64,000 nucleotides of DNA, taken from assembly GCF_030691015.1 (NCBI RefSeq), contig NZ_JAUYFF010000001.1, positions 372,001-436,000 of the forward strand. The letters are read 5' to 3'. Below, in pieces: positions 10,505 to 20,805 of the stretch. The DNA comes from Sulfuricurvum sp. (lineage in GTDB: Bacteria > Campylobacterota > Campylobacteria > Campylobacterales > Sulfurimonadaceae). The position numbers and the translations under genes were made by a program. The stretch's first letter is position 1; each line of letters starts with the position of its first letter. The notes beneath the pieces are model-generated. The model saw only the letters and a list, made by a program, of their open reading frames with translations, ran no database searches and was not told the origin of the DNA.

Positions 10505-10581
10505 TGGTGCGCCCGAAGGAATTCGAATCCCTGACCGCCGGTACCGCAAACCGGTGCTCTATCCAGCTGAGCTACGGACGC
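10505..10581 (-). tRNA. tRNA-Arg (anticodon GCG)
   Basis: 77 nt including an encoded CCA. On the minus strand the acceptor stem is GCGTCCG paired with CGGGCGC (one G-T). The D arm is GCTC-loop-GAGC. The anticodon stem is CCGGT/ACCGG around loop TTGCGGT, and the T arm has loop TTCGAAT. The loop gives U33, anticodon GCG and G37, reading CGC and CGU as Arg. It stands alone between fhs and the mqnP operon. Confidence 0.95.
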
Positions 10582-10623
10582 ATCTTTTAAAGAGAACGAA
10601 ATTATAGCTGATAAAGCTTATAA

Positions 10624-11139
10624 CTATCTGAGTTGGTTAATTTTAAGGACGAATTCTACTTCTGCTTTCGATAAACGAAGTTCTTTGGCGATTGTATCGA
10701 TTTCTATCCCCTGATTGTAACGGCTAATGACTTTCTCATCATCTAGCCCGCTGATCGAGGTGGGAAGAGATAGATTTCGTATCCGCTCTTCGAGGTAGCG
10801 CAAACGATTTTCCGTTTTTTCCTTGTACCCGCTAAAGCTCTCTTCAATATGGGTCAACGATTCCAAAATCGGGACAGAAAGTTCATTAACCTCACGACCG
10901 AGTTCGGCGTGGAGTGATGTTTGTTCACGAGGAACACTCTCTTGAAGTGATGTAATGATTTCCAGCTCTTGCTTCAGCCGTTTGTCCATTACAAAAAGCT
11001 CACGGTGCAGATCATCGACCGCTTTTGCAATAGAACGGATTTGAGAGGAGACTTCCCCCTCTTTCGTAATAACATAGTAGATAAGCCCCACAACCATAAC
11101 CGCCAGAGCAATAAGTGCTATCTCAATGGTATAATTCAT
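10624..11139 (-). CDS. Membrane-anchored coiled-coil protein, unknown function
   Basis: 171 residues with one N-terminal membrane segment (about 6-25), a heptad-rich coiled coil (about 30-125), and a C-terminal helix-turn-helix-like stretch. In that stretch a basic residue precedes a run ending AKELRLSKAEVEFVLK. This layout resembles small DUF2802-type proteins. The start overlaps the stop of the upstream gene by 4 bases (ATGA), so the pair is translationally coupled. It may be a structural or tethering factor; no enzyme motif is seen. Confidence 0.7.
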   Translation of the reverse strand: MNYTIEIALIALAVMVVGLIYYVITKEGEVSSQIRSIAKAVDDLHRELFVMDKRLKQELEIITSLQESVPREQTSLHAELGREVNELSVPILESLTHIEESFSGYKEKTENRLRYLEERIRNLSLPTSISGLDDEKVISRYNQGIEIDTIAKELRLSKAEVEFVLKINQLR

Positions 11140-11657
11140 TCATACCCCTTTAGGTGACGAATGATTGCCCGCTCACGTGCCATCATATAGATTCCCCATT
11201 CATTGATATCTTTCTGATGCATCCGGACAATTTTAGCTAATGTAGGACTTTGGGCCTCAAAATAAAATCCCGCTTCTCTCATAGGATGAACCGGCATTTC
11301 AAGTCGCCCATAGTAATAGGTCCCACTTACCAATTGCGGTTCAAGAAGCTCAAAATACTCATACCCTATTCGTCCTATCTTAGCGTTATTTGACAGCGGA
11401 ATTCTCTTCGGGGCGGTGTGAAGCAATGCCTGCTCTAAGCGATCAATTTTACGATAAAGTTCTACCAGCAATTGGACGACAATTCCATCGCTATCGCCCA
11501 TCTCCCCTTTCCCTTTTGCATTTCGGAGCCACTGGGCGATTGCATCATTGTCCGCTTCACTTAATTGAATATATTCTCGCTCAAATTCGACCGAATTAAC
11601 ATTTTCTATTTCAAATCCGATATCCAACGGAGCTTCAATCAATCGTACATCACTCAT
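11136..11657 (-). CDS. Conserved hypothetical protein, possibly PilZ-like
   Basis: 173 residues, soluble and without signal or membrane segments. The first half is acidic and helical, with ELYRKIDRLEQAL like a short coiled coil. The second half looks beta-rich (IGYEYFELLEPQLVSGTYYYGRLEMPVHPMREAGFYFEA region), which would suit a degenerate PilZ-type barrel, though no RxxxR/DxSxxG c-di-GMP motif is present. It overlaps mqnP and the next gene by 4 bases each, so the three form one coupled operon. Confidence 0.6.
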   Translation of the reverse strand: MSDVRLIEAPLDIGFEIENVNSVEFEREYIQLSEADNDAIAQWLRNAKGKGEMGDSDGIVVQLLVELYRKIDRLEQALLHTAPKRIPLSNNAKIGRIGYEYFELLEPQLVSGTYYYGRLEMPVHPMREAGFYFEAQSPTLAKIVRMHQKDINEWGIYMMARERAIIRHLKGYE

Positions 11658-12529
11658 AGACTCACCTTATCTAAAATAATCAATCCTATAAAAACAAATC
11701 CCAAATAGCCGTTCACCGTAAAAAATGCCCGATCAATTTTTGTAAAATCACGTCGTACCAAATAGTGCTCATACGTCAGCATCAGGGCTGAAAACACAAC
11801 GGCAGCACTAGCGAATATCCCCAGTCCCGCCTCGTTTACAAACCATCCCCAAAACAAAATAGTTAGCATATGAAACAGCAACGAAATTTTGAGCGTCGCT
11901 CTAGCACCAAATCGAGAGGGGATAGAGTGGAGCCCGTTTATTTTATCAAACTCCATATCTTGCAGCGAATAAAGCAGATCAAATCCCGCTACCCAAAACA
12001 CAACTCCGATACTGAGCAGCAGTGACCATAACGGCACAGCCCCCAATACCGCTATTGCCCCTGCCATCGGTGCAAGACCCAACGATATCCCCAAAACAAT
12101 ATGTGCCATTGAACTAAACCGCTTGAAATACGAATAGCTGAGGAGTACAACAAGAACAGGGAGACTCAGATAAAATGCCAGATCGTTGATAAAATAGGCA
12201 ACGGCCATAAATACTAACGCATTGACCGCAGTAAAAATGGCGATGGAAGAGCCATCTAAACGGCCATCGACACTCGGTCGTCCTGCCGTGCGGGGGTTAT
12301 GAATATCGAAAGCGCGATCGACGTAACGATTAAATCCCATGGCAGCGTTGCGGGCGCTGATCGCCGCTAACGCTCCTAAAATAAGGAGTTTAAACCCGAA
12401 CCATCCATTGGACGCAACAATCATCGCAATAAAAATAAAAGGGAGGGAAAAGACGCTGTGCTGAAACATCACCAGCTCATTGAAATTTTGTAATCTTCTC
12501 GCCAATCGTTTCACACAAGCCCTTTTCAA
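11654..12529 (-). CDS. mqnP: Menaquinone-pathway UbiA-family prenyltransferase
   Basis: Integral-membrane prenyltransferase of 291 residues with about eight to nine segments. The first Asp-rich motif is NRYVDRAFDIHNPRTAGRP near residue 67, matching NxxDxxxD; the second is DLLYSLQDMEFDKING near 184-199. Campylobacterota make menaquinone by the futalosine route, where MqnP attaches the polyprenyl tail, so mqnP is preferred over ubiA. It heads a coupled three-gene operon divergent from miaA. Menaquinone is the likely acceptor for the Nuo complex encoded downstream. Confidence 0.88.
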   Translation of the reverse strand: MKRACVKRLARRLQNFNELVMFQHSVFSLPFIFIAMIVASNGWFGFKLLILGALAAISARNAAMGFNRYVDRAFDIHNPRTAGRPSVDGRLDGSSIAIFTAVNALVFMAVAYFINDLAFYLSLPVLVVLLSYSYFKRFSSMAHIVLGISLGLAPMAGAIAVLGAVPLWSLLLSIGVVFWVAGFDLLYSLQDMEFDKINGLHSIPSRFGARATLKISLLFHMLTILFWGWFVNEAGLGIFASAAVVFSALMLTYEHYLVRRDFTKIDRAFFTVNGYLGFVFIGLIILDKVSL

Positions 12530-12574
12530 TCATAATCTCTTTATTTTATCGTAAAAACTCTTTAAGGGTGCGGG

Positions 12575-12580
12575 TATAAT
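12575..12580 (+). promoter_or_regulatory. -10 element of miaA (leaderless type)
   Basis: A perfect TATAAT ends exactly 7 bases before the miaA ATG. A start site 6-8 bases downstream of the -10 would fall on or next to the ATG, and no ribosome site lies between. This predicts a leaderless transcript. Confidence 0.5.
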
Positions 12581-12587
12581 AACGCTA

Positions 12588-13481
12588 ATGAAACAAATTG
12601 CACTCATCGGTTCCACTGCTTCCGGAAAAAGCGATCTCGCTTTAACCCTTGCACTAGAGAATAATGCCCTTATATTATCAATTGATTCACTCAGTATCTA
12701 TCAGGAGATCGACATAGCCTCTGCTAAACCTTCTAAAACCGAACTCGCTTCCCTAGAGCATTTTGGGATCGATCGGCTCCGTCCGGATGAGAACGCTAGT
12801 GTCATAACCTTTATCGACGAATACCGCCGCCTTCGTGAAAAAGCTTTAGCTGAAGACAAAAATATTATTATTGTCGGCGGAAGCAGTTTTTATCTCAAAA
12901 GTATGATTGAAGGGCTCTCGCCAATTCCAAATTATTCTCCCGATACCCTTTATCAAACAAAGAACATGCTCCATGATTTGGATAAATGCTATCGTCTTTT
13001 GAATGGTATTGATCCGATCACGATGGATAAAATCGCTCCGACAGATGCTTATCGAATCGAAAAAATGCTCCTCATCTATCTCGAAGCCGGTGTTGCCCCA
13101 TCTGAATGGTTTAGAAATAATCCCCCCACTCCCATTATCGCAGAGTGTCCGATACTCAATTTACACGTTGATCGCGATATTTTACGCCAACGTATTTCGA
13201 TGCGAACGCAAAAAATGGCAGATTCCGGTTTGATCGATGAAGTAGCCGAGTTGGAACGACTTTATGGAAGAAGTCCCAACAGCATGAAAGCGATTGGAAT
13301 TATCGAGACGTTAGAGTATTTAGACGCTAAAGTTACAAAATCGGAGCTGATTGAGCACATTGCAACCCATACCGCTCAGTTGGCCAAACGGCAACAAACC
13401 TTTAATGCCCATCAGTTTGAATTGAGTGCAAGCGGTACAGCAGATGAACTCTACAAGGCTGCGATCACTCTTTTAAAATAG
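12588..13481 (+). CDS. miaA: tRNA dimethylallyltransferase
   Basis: Adds the dimethylallyl group to A37 of tRNAs that read codons starting with U. It has 297 residues. The P-loop GSTASGKS is at 8-15, followed by SIDSLSIYQEIDIASAKP, which corresponds to the family's DS-QvY-dIgTAKP block, and IVGGSSFYLKSMIEGLSP near 102. The C-terminus NSMKAIGIIE and AKRQQTFNAHQF match the tRNA-binding region. It ends 9 bases inside the convergent pflA gene. Its -10 lies immediately upstream of the ATG. Confidence 0.95.
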   Translation: MKQIALIGSTASGKSDLALTLALENNALILSIDSLSIYQEIDIASAKPSKTELASLEHFGIDRLRPDENASVITFIDEYRRLREKALAEDKNIIIVGGSSFYLKSMIEGLSPIPNYSPDTLYQTKNMLHDLDKCYRLLNGIDPITMDKIAPTDAYRIEKMLLIYLEAGVAPSEWFRNNPPTPIIAECPILNLHVDRDILRQRISMRTQKMADSGLIDEVAELERLYGRSPNSMKAIGIIETLEYLDAKVTKSELIEHIATHTAQLAKRQQTFNAHQFELSASGTADELYKAAITLLK

Positions 13482-15830
13482 TGCTAATGCATCTTTAGCT
13501 AATTTGCCCCACGCGGAGTTTTGATCGGCTTTGATACTGGCATTAAATGCCTCTCTGGCTTGGCGTTTATTCCCCAATTTTTGCTCAATAGCTCCGATCA
13601 AATACTGCTGACGAGAACGTTTTTCATTGGTCATTTTACGAGCGTTTAATGCTCTTAGCACTTTTAATGCATCGCCGTCTTTTCCTAAGTTTTGATACGA
13701 TTCTGCCAACGTGAACTCAATATAAGGGCTTTGGGTATAGGTTTTAGTCCGCTCTTGCAACACCATAACTTTGCGGGCATAGGTCTGTGTGAGGGCTTCA
13801 TCTTTACGTTTCAGACCCAAGCTTACCATTTGAGTATAGCGTTCAATATCTTTAAAAGCATTCGGGTAGGACGCTTCAATCGATTTGATATGACGAATCA
13901 TCCCCTCACCGTCTCCCACTCTCTGTGCGGCGTCAAACATAGTACGGTAGATATCATTGAGAGGTGGATTTTTTTCGGCAGCTAAGAGGGTAATTAACTC
14001 ATTTCCACCCTTGATCGCCCCCTTGTAATCTCCAAGACCAAATTGTGTTTTTACCATGCGCAAAAGCCAAACTTGACGCTCTTGGATTGATTTTGATTTG
14101 AGATGTCTTTGAGCTATTTTTTTGGCATTTTCATATTGGGTTGTTTTGAGGGCACAATTAAACAATGCCTCATCCCATTCGGGAAGAAGTTTTATTTTAT
14201 ACATCTTCTGAAGCTTCATAGCCTCCGTACATTTTCCCTCTTTTAAATGGACTTTTTCTAACCCGATCGCACTTTTTGAAATAATGGCATTCGTCTCAGG
14301 GTACTCAGCAGAATCCAAACGATAAAGATCACTCTCGATGTCCAATATCTCTTTGTATTTTTTCTCTTTTAATAAAAGTTGCGCTTTTTTGTACAACGCT
14401 TTTCGTCCGACACTGTCATTTCCGTAGCGTTCAATCAAATCGTTGTATTTTTTAATCTCTTTGGTCGTATTGTTGTCACCCTCTTCAAAAAACAAACCGT
14501 CTTTAGCCCGTCGGATCTCTTCAACAAATTCACCGTATTTATAGGTTTCAAGGTATTCATTAAACCGTTTGAGCGCTTCATTTCGTTTGCCCGCTTTCGC
14601 CAGTTGCATTCCAAGGTTTTTCAATAGTAATTGGTGCTTATCCAATTTTTTATCGGTATTGTTCAATAAAGCTTCAGTAATACGGGCAGCCGTTTTGGGA
14701 TCCTTCCGATTCACAAATGCATCTGCTATTTCCATTGCATGATCGTAGACTTCACTGAAATAGTTAGGATTAACAGTCGCTATCTTATCAATGTACTCTG
14801 CCGACTTTTTGGTATTACCCTCGAGCATTTCAAGTTGAGCCAATTTAAATGCCGCTTTGGACGCAACCGCCATATCCGATGTCGATGCAAGTGCTTTTTG
14901 ATAAAACATCATTGCTTTTTTCAAATCTCCGGAAGACTCTGACTGCTCGGCTTTAAAAATCATCCCCTGTGCCGCAAACGGACTATCGATTTGCTCATCA
15001 AAAAGTCGATCAAAAAAGTAATCGGCATCAAGTATTTGCCCTATTTTGCTATAGGCATTTGCCGTGTATGCCAATACTTCGGCGACACTTGTATCCGCAG
15101 AGTATTCGCGTAAAAATTTCTTAGATAATTCAAGAAGCTTTTCATATTCTCCAAGCTGATGGTAGGAACGGATTTGATAAAGTATCAATTCATTTTTAAA
15201 GACGGTATTGGGATACTCTTGAAGGGTATTTTTTGCACGATCGATCACTTTATGATAATCATTTGCGGCATATGCTTTTTTCATCTCCATATAGTCGGTT
15301 ACATCCTGTACCCGTCTAATTTTGATGGGGTTCCCTTTTAAATCAAGTCCGCCGACATAAGGTGGGACGTTTTTTTGCACTTTAACTGGAAAATTAATGG
15401 ATAATGCAGAAGGGGTAGAAAGATTCATCAGTGGAAGTGTTTTAGTATATCCGACAACATTCCAGTGTCGCGCTTTTTTCACGTCGCTTTGATACGTCTG
15501 CGACTCTTTGGAGAGGTCAAACATTTCCGGCACCAGCATCATCTTTGATTTAGGGATGATGGTTATTGTGTACCCTTTGGGTGTTGAAGAGGCACTAACG
15601 CTTAAAAGTCCATTGTCAATAGGGGATAAAGATTGTTTTGGAGCAGTTGAAAAACGGCAATCAACGCGACGTGTCTCACCGAATTCATTGTTTGTTGCCT
15701 GACATACAAAAGGGGCAGTGTGGCGGAGATGAAGAATACTGAACTTTTCTCCCTCCTCTTTACCGCTTTGAAGGGATAGTTCCAAGCCAAACAGGGGAAG
15801 ACAAAGAGATAGTGCGATCCAGTATCTCAA
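13473..15830 (-). CDS. pflA: Periplasmic TPR protein, flagellar motor PflA homologue
   Basis: 785 residues with an N-terminal signal peptide (about 1-16). A beta-rich N-terminal region follows to about 160, then a long solenoid of TPR helices to the end. In C. jejuni, PflA (788 residues, as I recall) forms part of the periplasmic disk scaffold that widens the stator ring and gives high torque. Length, architecture and position just after nuoN all match. The start is TTG with a strong GGGGGAAGG site. It follows nuoN by 23 bases on the same strand, so it may be transcribed with complex I. Sequence identity to PflA was not computed. Confidence 0.8.
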   Translation of the reverse strand: MRYWIALSLCLPLFGLELSLQSGKEEGEKFSILHLRHTAPFVCQATNNEFGETRRVDCRFSTAPKQSLSPIDNGLLSVSASSTPKGYTITIIPKSKMMLVPEMFDLSKESQTYQSDVKKARHWNVVGYTKTLPLMNLSTPSALSINFPVKVQKNVPPYVGGLDLKGNPIKIRRVQDVTDYMEMKKAYAANDYHKVIDRAKNTLQEYPNTVFKNELILYQIRSYHQLGEYEKLLELSKKFLREYSADTSVAEVLAYTANAYSKIGQILDADYFFDRLFDEQIDSPFAAQGMIFKAEQSESSGDLKKAMMFYQKALASTSDMAVASKAAFKLAQLEMLEGNTKKSAEYIDKIATVNPNYFSEVYDHAMEIADAFVNRKDPKTAARITEALLNNTDKKLDKHQLLLKNLGMQLAKAGKRNEALKRFNEYLETYKYGEFVEEIRRAKDGLFFEEGDNNTTKEIKKYNDLIERYGNDSVGRKALYKKAQLLLKEKKYKEILDIESDLYRLDSAEYPETNAIISKSAIGLEKVHLKEGKCTEAMKLQKMYKIKLLPEWDEALFNCALKTTQYENAKKIAQRHLKSKSIQERQVWLLRMVKTQFGLGDYKGAIKGGNELITLLAAEKNPPLNDIYRTMFDAAQRVGDGEGMIRHIKSIEASYPNAFKDIERYTQMVSLGLKRKDEALTQTYARKVMVLQERTKTYTQSPYIEFTLAESYQNLGKDGDALKVLRALNARKMTNEKRSRQQYLIGAIEQKLGNKRQAREAFNASIKADQNSAWGKLAKDALALF

Positions 15831-15853
15831 GCCTTCCCCCTTTTTCTTTCCTT

Positions 15854-17359
15854 TTAATAACCGCTATTATACACGAATAGCGTAATAACTTCCAAGAGAG
15901 GGTTTACAGTAAAGACGGCGAATATCGTTCCGACTGCCGCAATACCGATAATGGTTTTAAGGGAGAGTGATGCATTCATAAAATAGAATTGATCGTATCC
16001 CACCATCGGCTCTTTCATAAACATGAAAACGATCAGTTTAAGGTAGTAATATCCCGCGATTGCAGAGTTAAGCGCCATAATGAGAGCTAAGACCGTATAA
16101 CCGGCACTGACGGCAGAACCGATCATATATATTTTGCCCCAAAATAAACCAAAAGGAGGAATCCCTGCAAGTGAAAGCATAAACAGTGCCATCATGACCG
16201 CAGCCATCGGCATTGTTTTTACCATACCTGAGAATTTTTCATACGGATGATCCGAACTTTGTCCCGGCAAAAGATTTTTTTGACGGTTGACCCATAGCAT
16301 CGTAAAGGCTCCCAAATTGGTAAAGCTAAAGAGAGCCCAATACAAGAAAAGTCCCGTATTGGCTTGCGTCGTACCGATCAAAATAGCGGCCATGACAAAA
16401 CCGGCATGCGAGATCGAACTGTAAGCCAACATACGCTTAACATCGGTTTGTACCAATGCCCAAATATTGGATGCCGTCATCGTAACAACCACACCGATAT
16501 AGAGGATCACTTGGAGCCATACGACACCGCTATGAACCAAAAATTCAAACAGCCTCATTGCGACGACAAATCCTGCGATTTTCGGAACGATAGACATATA
16601 TCCGGCCAATGCTGCGGATGAGCCCTCATACACGTCAGGTGTCCATGTATGAAACGGAACCATAGAGAGTTTAAATCCGAATGCCGCTATCATAAACGCC
16701 ATGGATACAAGGACATAACCGATATTGCTGTAATGATCTTCCGCCAATACAGTAGCAATTTGGTTAATCTCAACCGAGCCGCTGATCGCATACAAAATCA
16801 TCGATCCGAATGCATAAAAACCTGCCGCTAAAGCACCCATTGTAAAATACTTCACTGCCGCTTCAAACGATTTTTTACGATTATGCAATGCGATAAGAGT
16901 ATACAGTGCCAATGATGCCGTCTCAAGACCGACAAAGATCAAGATAAGGTTATCGGTAGCTACCATAAATTGGAACCCTGCAATCATAAACAAGAAAAGA
17001 GCAAAATATTCCGGATAGTTATACTCATGGAAACGTTTAGAGGTCAATGCCAACGGGATGAAGAGCATCGAACCCGCAACGATGATAATTTGGGACAAAA
17101 TTGCGATCCCATCCATCAACATGACATCAAAGAACCCTAATACGGTTCCGTTTTTCATAAATAGACCGGCAAAATCGACCAATGCTCCCAAATCAAGGAG
17201 CAAGAAAAGGAGACTGATCATCACGTATAATGATTTATGCAATCCCCCTTTCACCATATCGATCACCAAAATTGCCAACGCACCGACGATGGCTATCAGC
17301 ATCGGAGCTAAGGTCGCTAAATTGAGCGACGCTAGTGAAACATTAATCGGCTCCAACAT
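15854..17359 (-). CDS. nuoN: NADH-quinone oxidoreductase subunit N
   Basis: Antiporter-like proton-pumping subunit of complex I, 501 residues and about 14 membrane segments. A Glu in [13 protein letters not shown] (segment 5 region) and Lys in the [18 protein letters not shown] segment are the conserved charged residues of the proton channel. Its ATG overlaps the nuoM stop by one base. Last nuo gene, followed by pflA. Confidence 0.95.
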   Translation of the reverse strand: MLEPINVSLASLNLATLAPMLIAIVGALAILVIDMVKGGLHKSLYVMISLLFLLLDLGALVDFAGLFMKNGTVLGFFDVMLMDGIAILSQIIIVAGSMLFIPLALTSKRFHEYNYPEYFALFLFMIAGFQFMVATDNLILIFVGLETASLALYTLIALHNRKKSFEAAVKYFTMGALAAGFYAFGSMILYAISGSVEINQIATVLAEDHYSNIGYVLVSMAFMIAAFGFKLSMVPFHTWTPDVYEGSSAALAGYMSIVPKIAGFVVAMRLFEFLVHSGVVWLQVILYIGVVVTMTASNIWALVQTDVKRMLAYSSISHAGFVMAAILIGTTQANTGLFLYWALFSFTNLGAFTMLWVNRQKNLLPGQSSDHPYEKFSGMVKTMPMAAVMMALFMLSLAGIPPFGLFWGKIYMIGSAVSAGYTVLALIMALNSAIAGYYYLKLIVFMFMKEPMVGYDQFYFMNASLSLKTIIGIAAVGTIFAVFTVNPLLEVITLFVYNSGY

Positions 17360-18909
17360 TAGTGCGCCTCCTGCATTGGAATAATCTCATTTTTGCCTGA
17401 GAGATCAGGAATACGCGCTTTTGCCTCTTGGCTTTGCGCTTTATCGTGCATCAACTGAATGACCGATTCAACACTGTTGTTAATCGGCTCTAATACCGGT
17501 TTCGGATAAACCCCTAACCAAATAGCAACAATAACAAGAGGAATAAGTCCTAAGTACTCTGTTCTATTCAAATCTTTGAGATTTTTATTTTTTTCATTCA
17601 TTACGGTGCCAAAGAACATCTTTTTATAGGCCGCAAGCATATAAATAGCTCCGACAATAATCGCGACTCCGGCAGTCAGTGTTAACATGTGTGATTGTTT
17701 ATAAAAACCTAAAAGAGACAAAAATTCTCCGACGAAATTGATCGTAAGAGGCAAGCCAACCGATGCCATCATCATAATTCCGAAAATCGTCGCATAACGC
17801 GGCATAACCGATGCAAGCCCGCCGAATTCAGACATTAATTTTGTATGACGGCGATCATAGATAACGCCGACAAGCAAGAACAGCGCCCCCGATACAACAC
17901 CGTGTGCTAGCATCAGGAATACCGAACCGCTGACACCCTCAACGTTCAAAGCGAACGTTCCGAGGATAATAACCCCCATGTGAGAAACGGAGCTATACGC
18001 TACGACTTGTTTAATATCCTCTTGCGCATAGGCTACCATCGCCGTATAAATAATCATGATGATAGCGATAATAGCGATCGGGAACATGAAAAACACTGAT
18101 GCATCCGGAAACAACGGCAATGAGAAACGGACAAATGCATAGGTTCCCATTTTAAGCAAAATCGCCGCCAAAATAACCGAACCGATGGTCGGTGCCTGTC
18201 CGTGAGCGTACGGTAACCAGGTATGGAACGGGAACATCGGAACTTTGATCGCAAAGCCCAAGAAAAATGCTACAAATAACCACAGCTGGAAATTTTCCGG
18301 CAAAATCAAACGGTACCACTCAAGGATCGAGAAGCTCCACTGTCCTGTTGCTTGATAATAGAAATAGGCCATAAAGAGCATACCAACAAGCATAACCAAT
18401 GAACCTGTAAAGGTGTAAAGGAAAAATTTGATCGACGCATAAATACGAAGAGGCCCGCCCCATGCTCCGATGATATAGAGCATCGGTACAAGAGAGAGTT
18501 CCCAAAATACGTAAAACACGATAGCATCAAGTGCTGCGAATACACCGACCATCGTCATCTCAAGAAATAACAACGTAATAATTAAATCTTTAATACGGCG
18601 TGTTTCGGTCAATGACGCAATACCGATCAACGTGAAAAAAGTTGAAAGAATAATAATGAAAAGCGAAATACCATCGACACCTAAGAGGTAATTAATACCA
18701 AACTGCGGAATTAACGGCATTGACTCCATAAACTGCATCCCCGAAATCATCGGATCGTACGCATACCACAACCACAAAGAGAGGACAAATTCAATGAATG
18801 CTACGGCAATTCCGTACGCTCTCATACTGTCCTTTGTGACGACAAATCCGAGCATTGCAGCCAATGCCGGAAAGAAAATTAAAAGTGTTAAAATATGATC
18901 TATCATCAT
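17359..18909 (-). CDS. nuoM: NADH-quinone oxidoreductase subunit M
   Basis: Proton-pumping membrane subunit, 516 residues, about 14 segments. Conserved features are [17 protein letters not shown] with the key Glu, [19 protein letters not shown] with the channel Lys, and [10 protein letters not shown]. The C-terminus carries a short cytoplasmic charged tail. Six bases after nuoL and overlapping nuoN by one base. Confidence 0.96.
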   Translation of the reverse strand: MMIDHILTLLIFFPALAAMLGFVVTKDSMRAYGIAVAFIEFVLSLWLWYAYDPMISGMQFMESMPLIPQFGINYLLGVDGISLFIIILSTFFTLIGIASLTETRRIKDLIITLLFLEMTMVGVFAALDAIVFYVFWELSLVPMLYIIGAWGGPLRIYASIKFFLYTFTGSLVMLVGMLFMAYFYYQATGQWSFSILEWYRLILPENFQLWLFVAFFLGFAIKVPMFPFHTWLPYAHGQAPTIGSVILAAILLKMGTYAFVRFSLPLFPDASVFFMFPIAIIAIIMIIYTAMVAYAQEDIKQVVAYSSVSHMGVIILGTFALNVEGVSGSVFLMLAHGVVSGALFLLVGVIYDRRHTKLMSEFGGLASVMPRYATIFGIMMMASVGLPLTINFVGEFLSLLGFYKQSHMLTLTAGVAIIVGAIYMLAAYKKMFFGTVMNEKNKNLKDLNRTEYLGLIPLVIVAIWLGVYPKPVLEPINNSVESVIQLMHDKAQSQEAKARIPDLSGKNEIIPMQEAH

Positions 18910-18915
18910 TACTCC

Positions 18916-20802
18916 TTAAGCGCCAACCGCGTTGTATCCGACGGTAAAGGCAACGGCTAGTGTTATTAAAACGACTAAGCCGATAACCATCCAACGAAGC
19001 ATCGTGGAGAGATTTCCATTTTGGATATCGCGTGTATTCTCACCCGTTTTGTAGATGATATTTGCGATTCCATCGACCGTTGCATCAACGATTTTAAGAT
19101 CGATCTGTTTCCATGCGATTTTAGAGAGTTCCAAATACGGTTTAGAAAACACTTCATCATAAAATTTTGGAATGTAATATTGATTCCAGAGTAGTTTATA
19201 GCCAAAACTATTTTCCAGTTTGGAAGAGCCATCCGGAACACTGTTCCAGTTGCTGTATTTTTTATACGCAAACACAATAGCGGCAATTACAAACAACTGT
19301 GTTCCGATCGTCATAATCCAATAAGTCATTTCACCATGAACATGGTATTGAGTCGATGGAAGCAATGAGGTAACCAATTGATAATAGGTCATTTTAAATG
19401 AACCGGCAATGATCGCCAATACCAAAAGCGGTGACATCGCAACCAACATAAATTTGTATGCCTCATGCGGATGAATACCGAAAAGTTTATAACGTTCTTC
19501 CCCGTGGAAGATTAACGCGACAAGACGGAATGAATAGAATGCCGTCAGACCGGCAGTCAACAACAAGACAGTATAGATAACATAATGGTGTTCAACAAAC
19601 CCGACCTCTAAGATCAGATCTTTTGAGAAGAATCCGGCAAACGGATAGATACCTGCTAATGCAACGGAGGCAAGGGTCATCATGATAAACGTCCCTTTCA
19701 TCACTTTGCGCAAGCCACCCATTTTGAACGGATCAAGTTCATCGTGCATCGCGTGCATCACGTTACCCGCACCGAGGAAAAGGAGTGCTTTGAAAAATGC
19801 GTGCGCCATAAGGTGAAATAACGCTACCCAGTACGCACCCAGCCCAGCCGCTACGAACATATATCCCAGCTGCGAGAGGGTAGAGTAAGCAATGATACGT
19901 TTCATATCACGATTTACGAGTGCCATAGAAGCGGCAAACAATGCTACAAATGCACCGAGACTTGCGATAAAGATCCCGACATTAGGAATCAAATCATAAA
20001 TCGGATTGGCACGAACGACCAGATAAACCCCAGCGGTAACCATCGTCGCCGCGTGAATCAACGCAGAGACAGGTGTTGGGCCTTCCATCGCATCGGCAAG
20101 CCATGTATGGAGCGGAAACTGCGCCGATTTACCCATTGCACCGATAAAGAGGAAAATACCGATCCACGTTGTAACCACTAACGGAAGGTTTCCGATTTCA
20201 GCAAACACGACGTCGTATTGAAGTGAACCCGTATTCCAGTACAACAAGAAGATACCGATCAACATACCAAGGTCGGCGATACGGTTCATAATGAACGCTT
20301 CGTTTGCCGCCCATGTCGCCGACTCTTTGTGATACCAAAAACCGATGAGTCCCCATGAACAAAGACCGACCCCTTCCCATCCGATAAAGAGTCCTGCGAA
20401 GTTGTCACTCATAACGAGTACCATCATCGAGAAAACGAATGCCGAAAGCCATGAGAAGAAACGGTTGAATCCTTTGTCATGATCCATATACCCGATAGAG
20501 TAGATATGAACAACTGTGGAGACGATGGTAACGACCATCATCATCACAACACTCACTTGATCAACGACAAATCCAAACGGAATATAAAGATCCCCCGTTG
20601 CTATCCATGTCATCATCTCGACATGAACAGTGTGACCGCCCAATACGTAAGAGAGCAAAAGTGCACTGCTCACAAACGAGGTAAAGAGTAATCCCGATGC
20701 CACAATACCGACATGCTGCGATTTAGGTGATCCACCGAAAAGAGCAGCGTAAAGCGACCCTACCAGCGGAGCAAAGAGTGCAATATATAAATAAAGTTCC
20801 AT
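18916..20802 (-). CDS. nuoL: NADH-quinone oxidoreductase subunit L
   Basis: Distal proton-pumping subunit, 628 residues with about 16 segments. The lateral amphipathic helix lies in the C-terminal third. Motifs include LFIGWEGVGLCSWGLIGFW with the conserved Glu and KSAQFPLHTWLADAMEGPTPVSALIHAATMV. It follows nuoK by 3 bases. Confidence 0.97.
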   Translation of the reverse strand: MELYLYIALFAPLVGSLYAALFGGSPKSQHVGIVASGLLFTSFVSSALLLSYVLGGHTVHVEMMTWIATGDLYIPFGFVVDQVSVVMMMVVTIVSTVVHIYSIGYMDHDKGFNRFFSWLSAFVFSMMVLVMSDNFAGLFIGWEGVGLCSWGLIGFWYHKESATWAANEAFIMNRIADLGMLIGIFLLYWNTGSLQYDVVFAEIGNLPLVVTTWIGIFLFIGAMGKSAQFPLHTWLADAMEGPTPVSALIHAATMVTAGVYLVVRANPIYDLIPNVGIFIASLGAFVALFAASMALVNRDMKRIIAYSTLSQLGYMFVAAGLGAYWVALFHLMAHAFFKALLFLGAGNVMHAMHDELDPFKMGGLRKVMKGTFIMMTLASVALAGIYPFAGFFSKDLILEVGFVEHHYVIYTVLLLTAGLTAFYSFRLVALIFHGEERYKLFGIHPHEAYKFMLVAMSPLLVLAIIAGSFKMTYYQLVTSLLPSTQYHVHGEMTYWIMTIGTQLFVIAAIVFAYKKYSNWNSVPDGSSKLENSFGYKLLWNQYYIPKFYDEVFSKPYLELSKIAWKQIDLKIVDATVDGIANIIYKTGENTRDIQNGNLSTMLRWMVIGLVVLITLAVAFTVGYNAVGA

Positions 20803-20805
20803 AGC

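Noticed and set aside
11136-11657. Firm PilZ c-di-GMP receptor call
   Set aside because: The RxxxR and D/NxSxxG motifs were not seen, so only a weak resemblance is noted.
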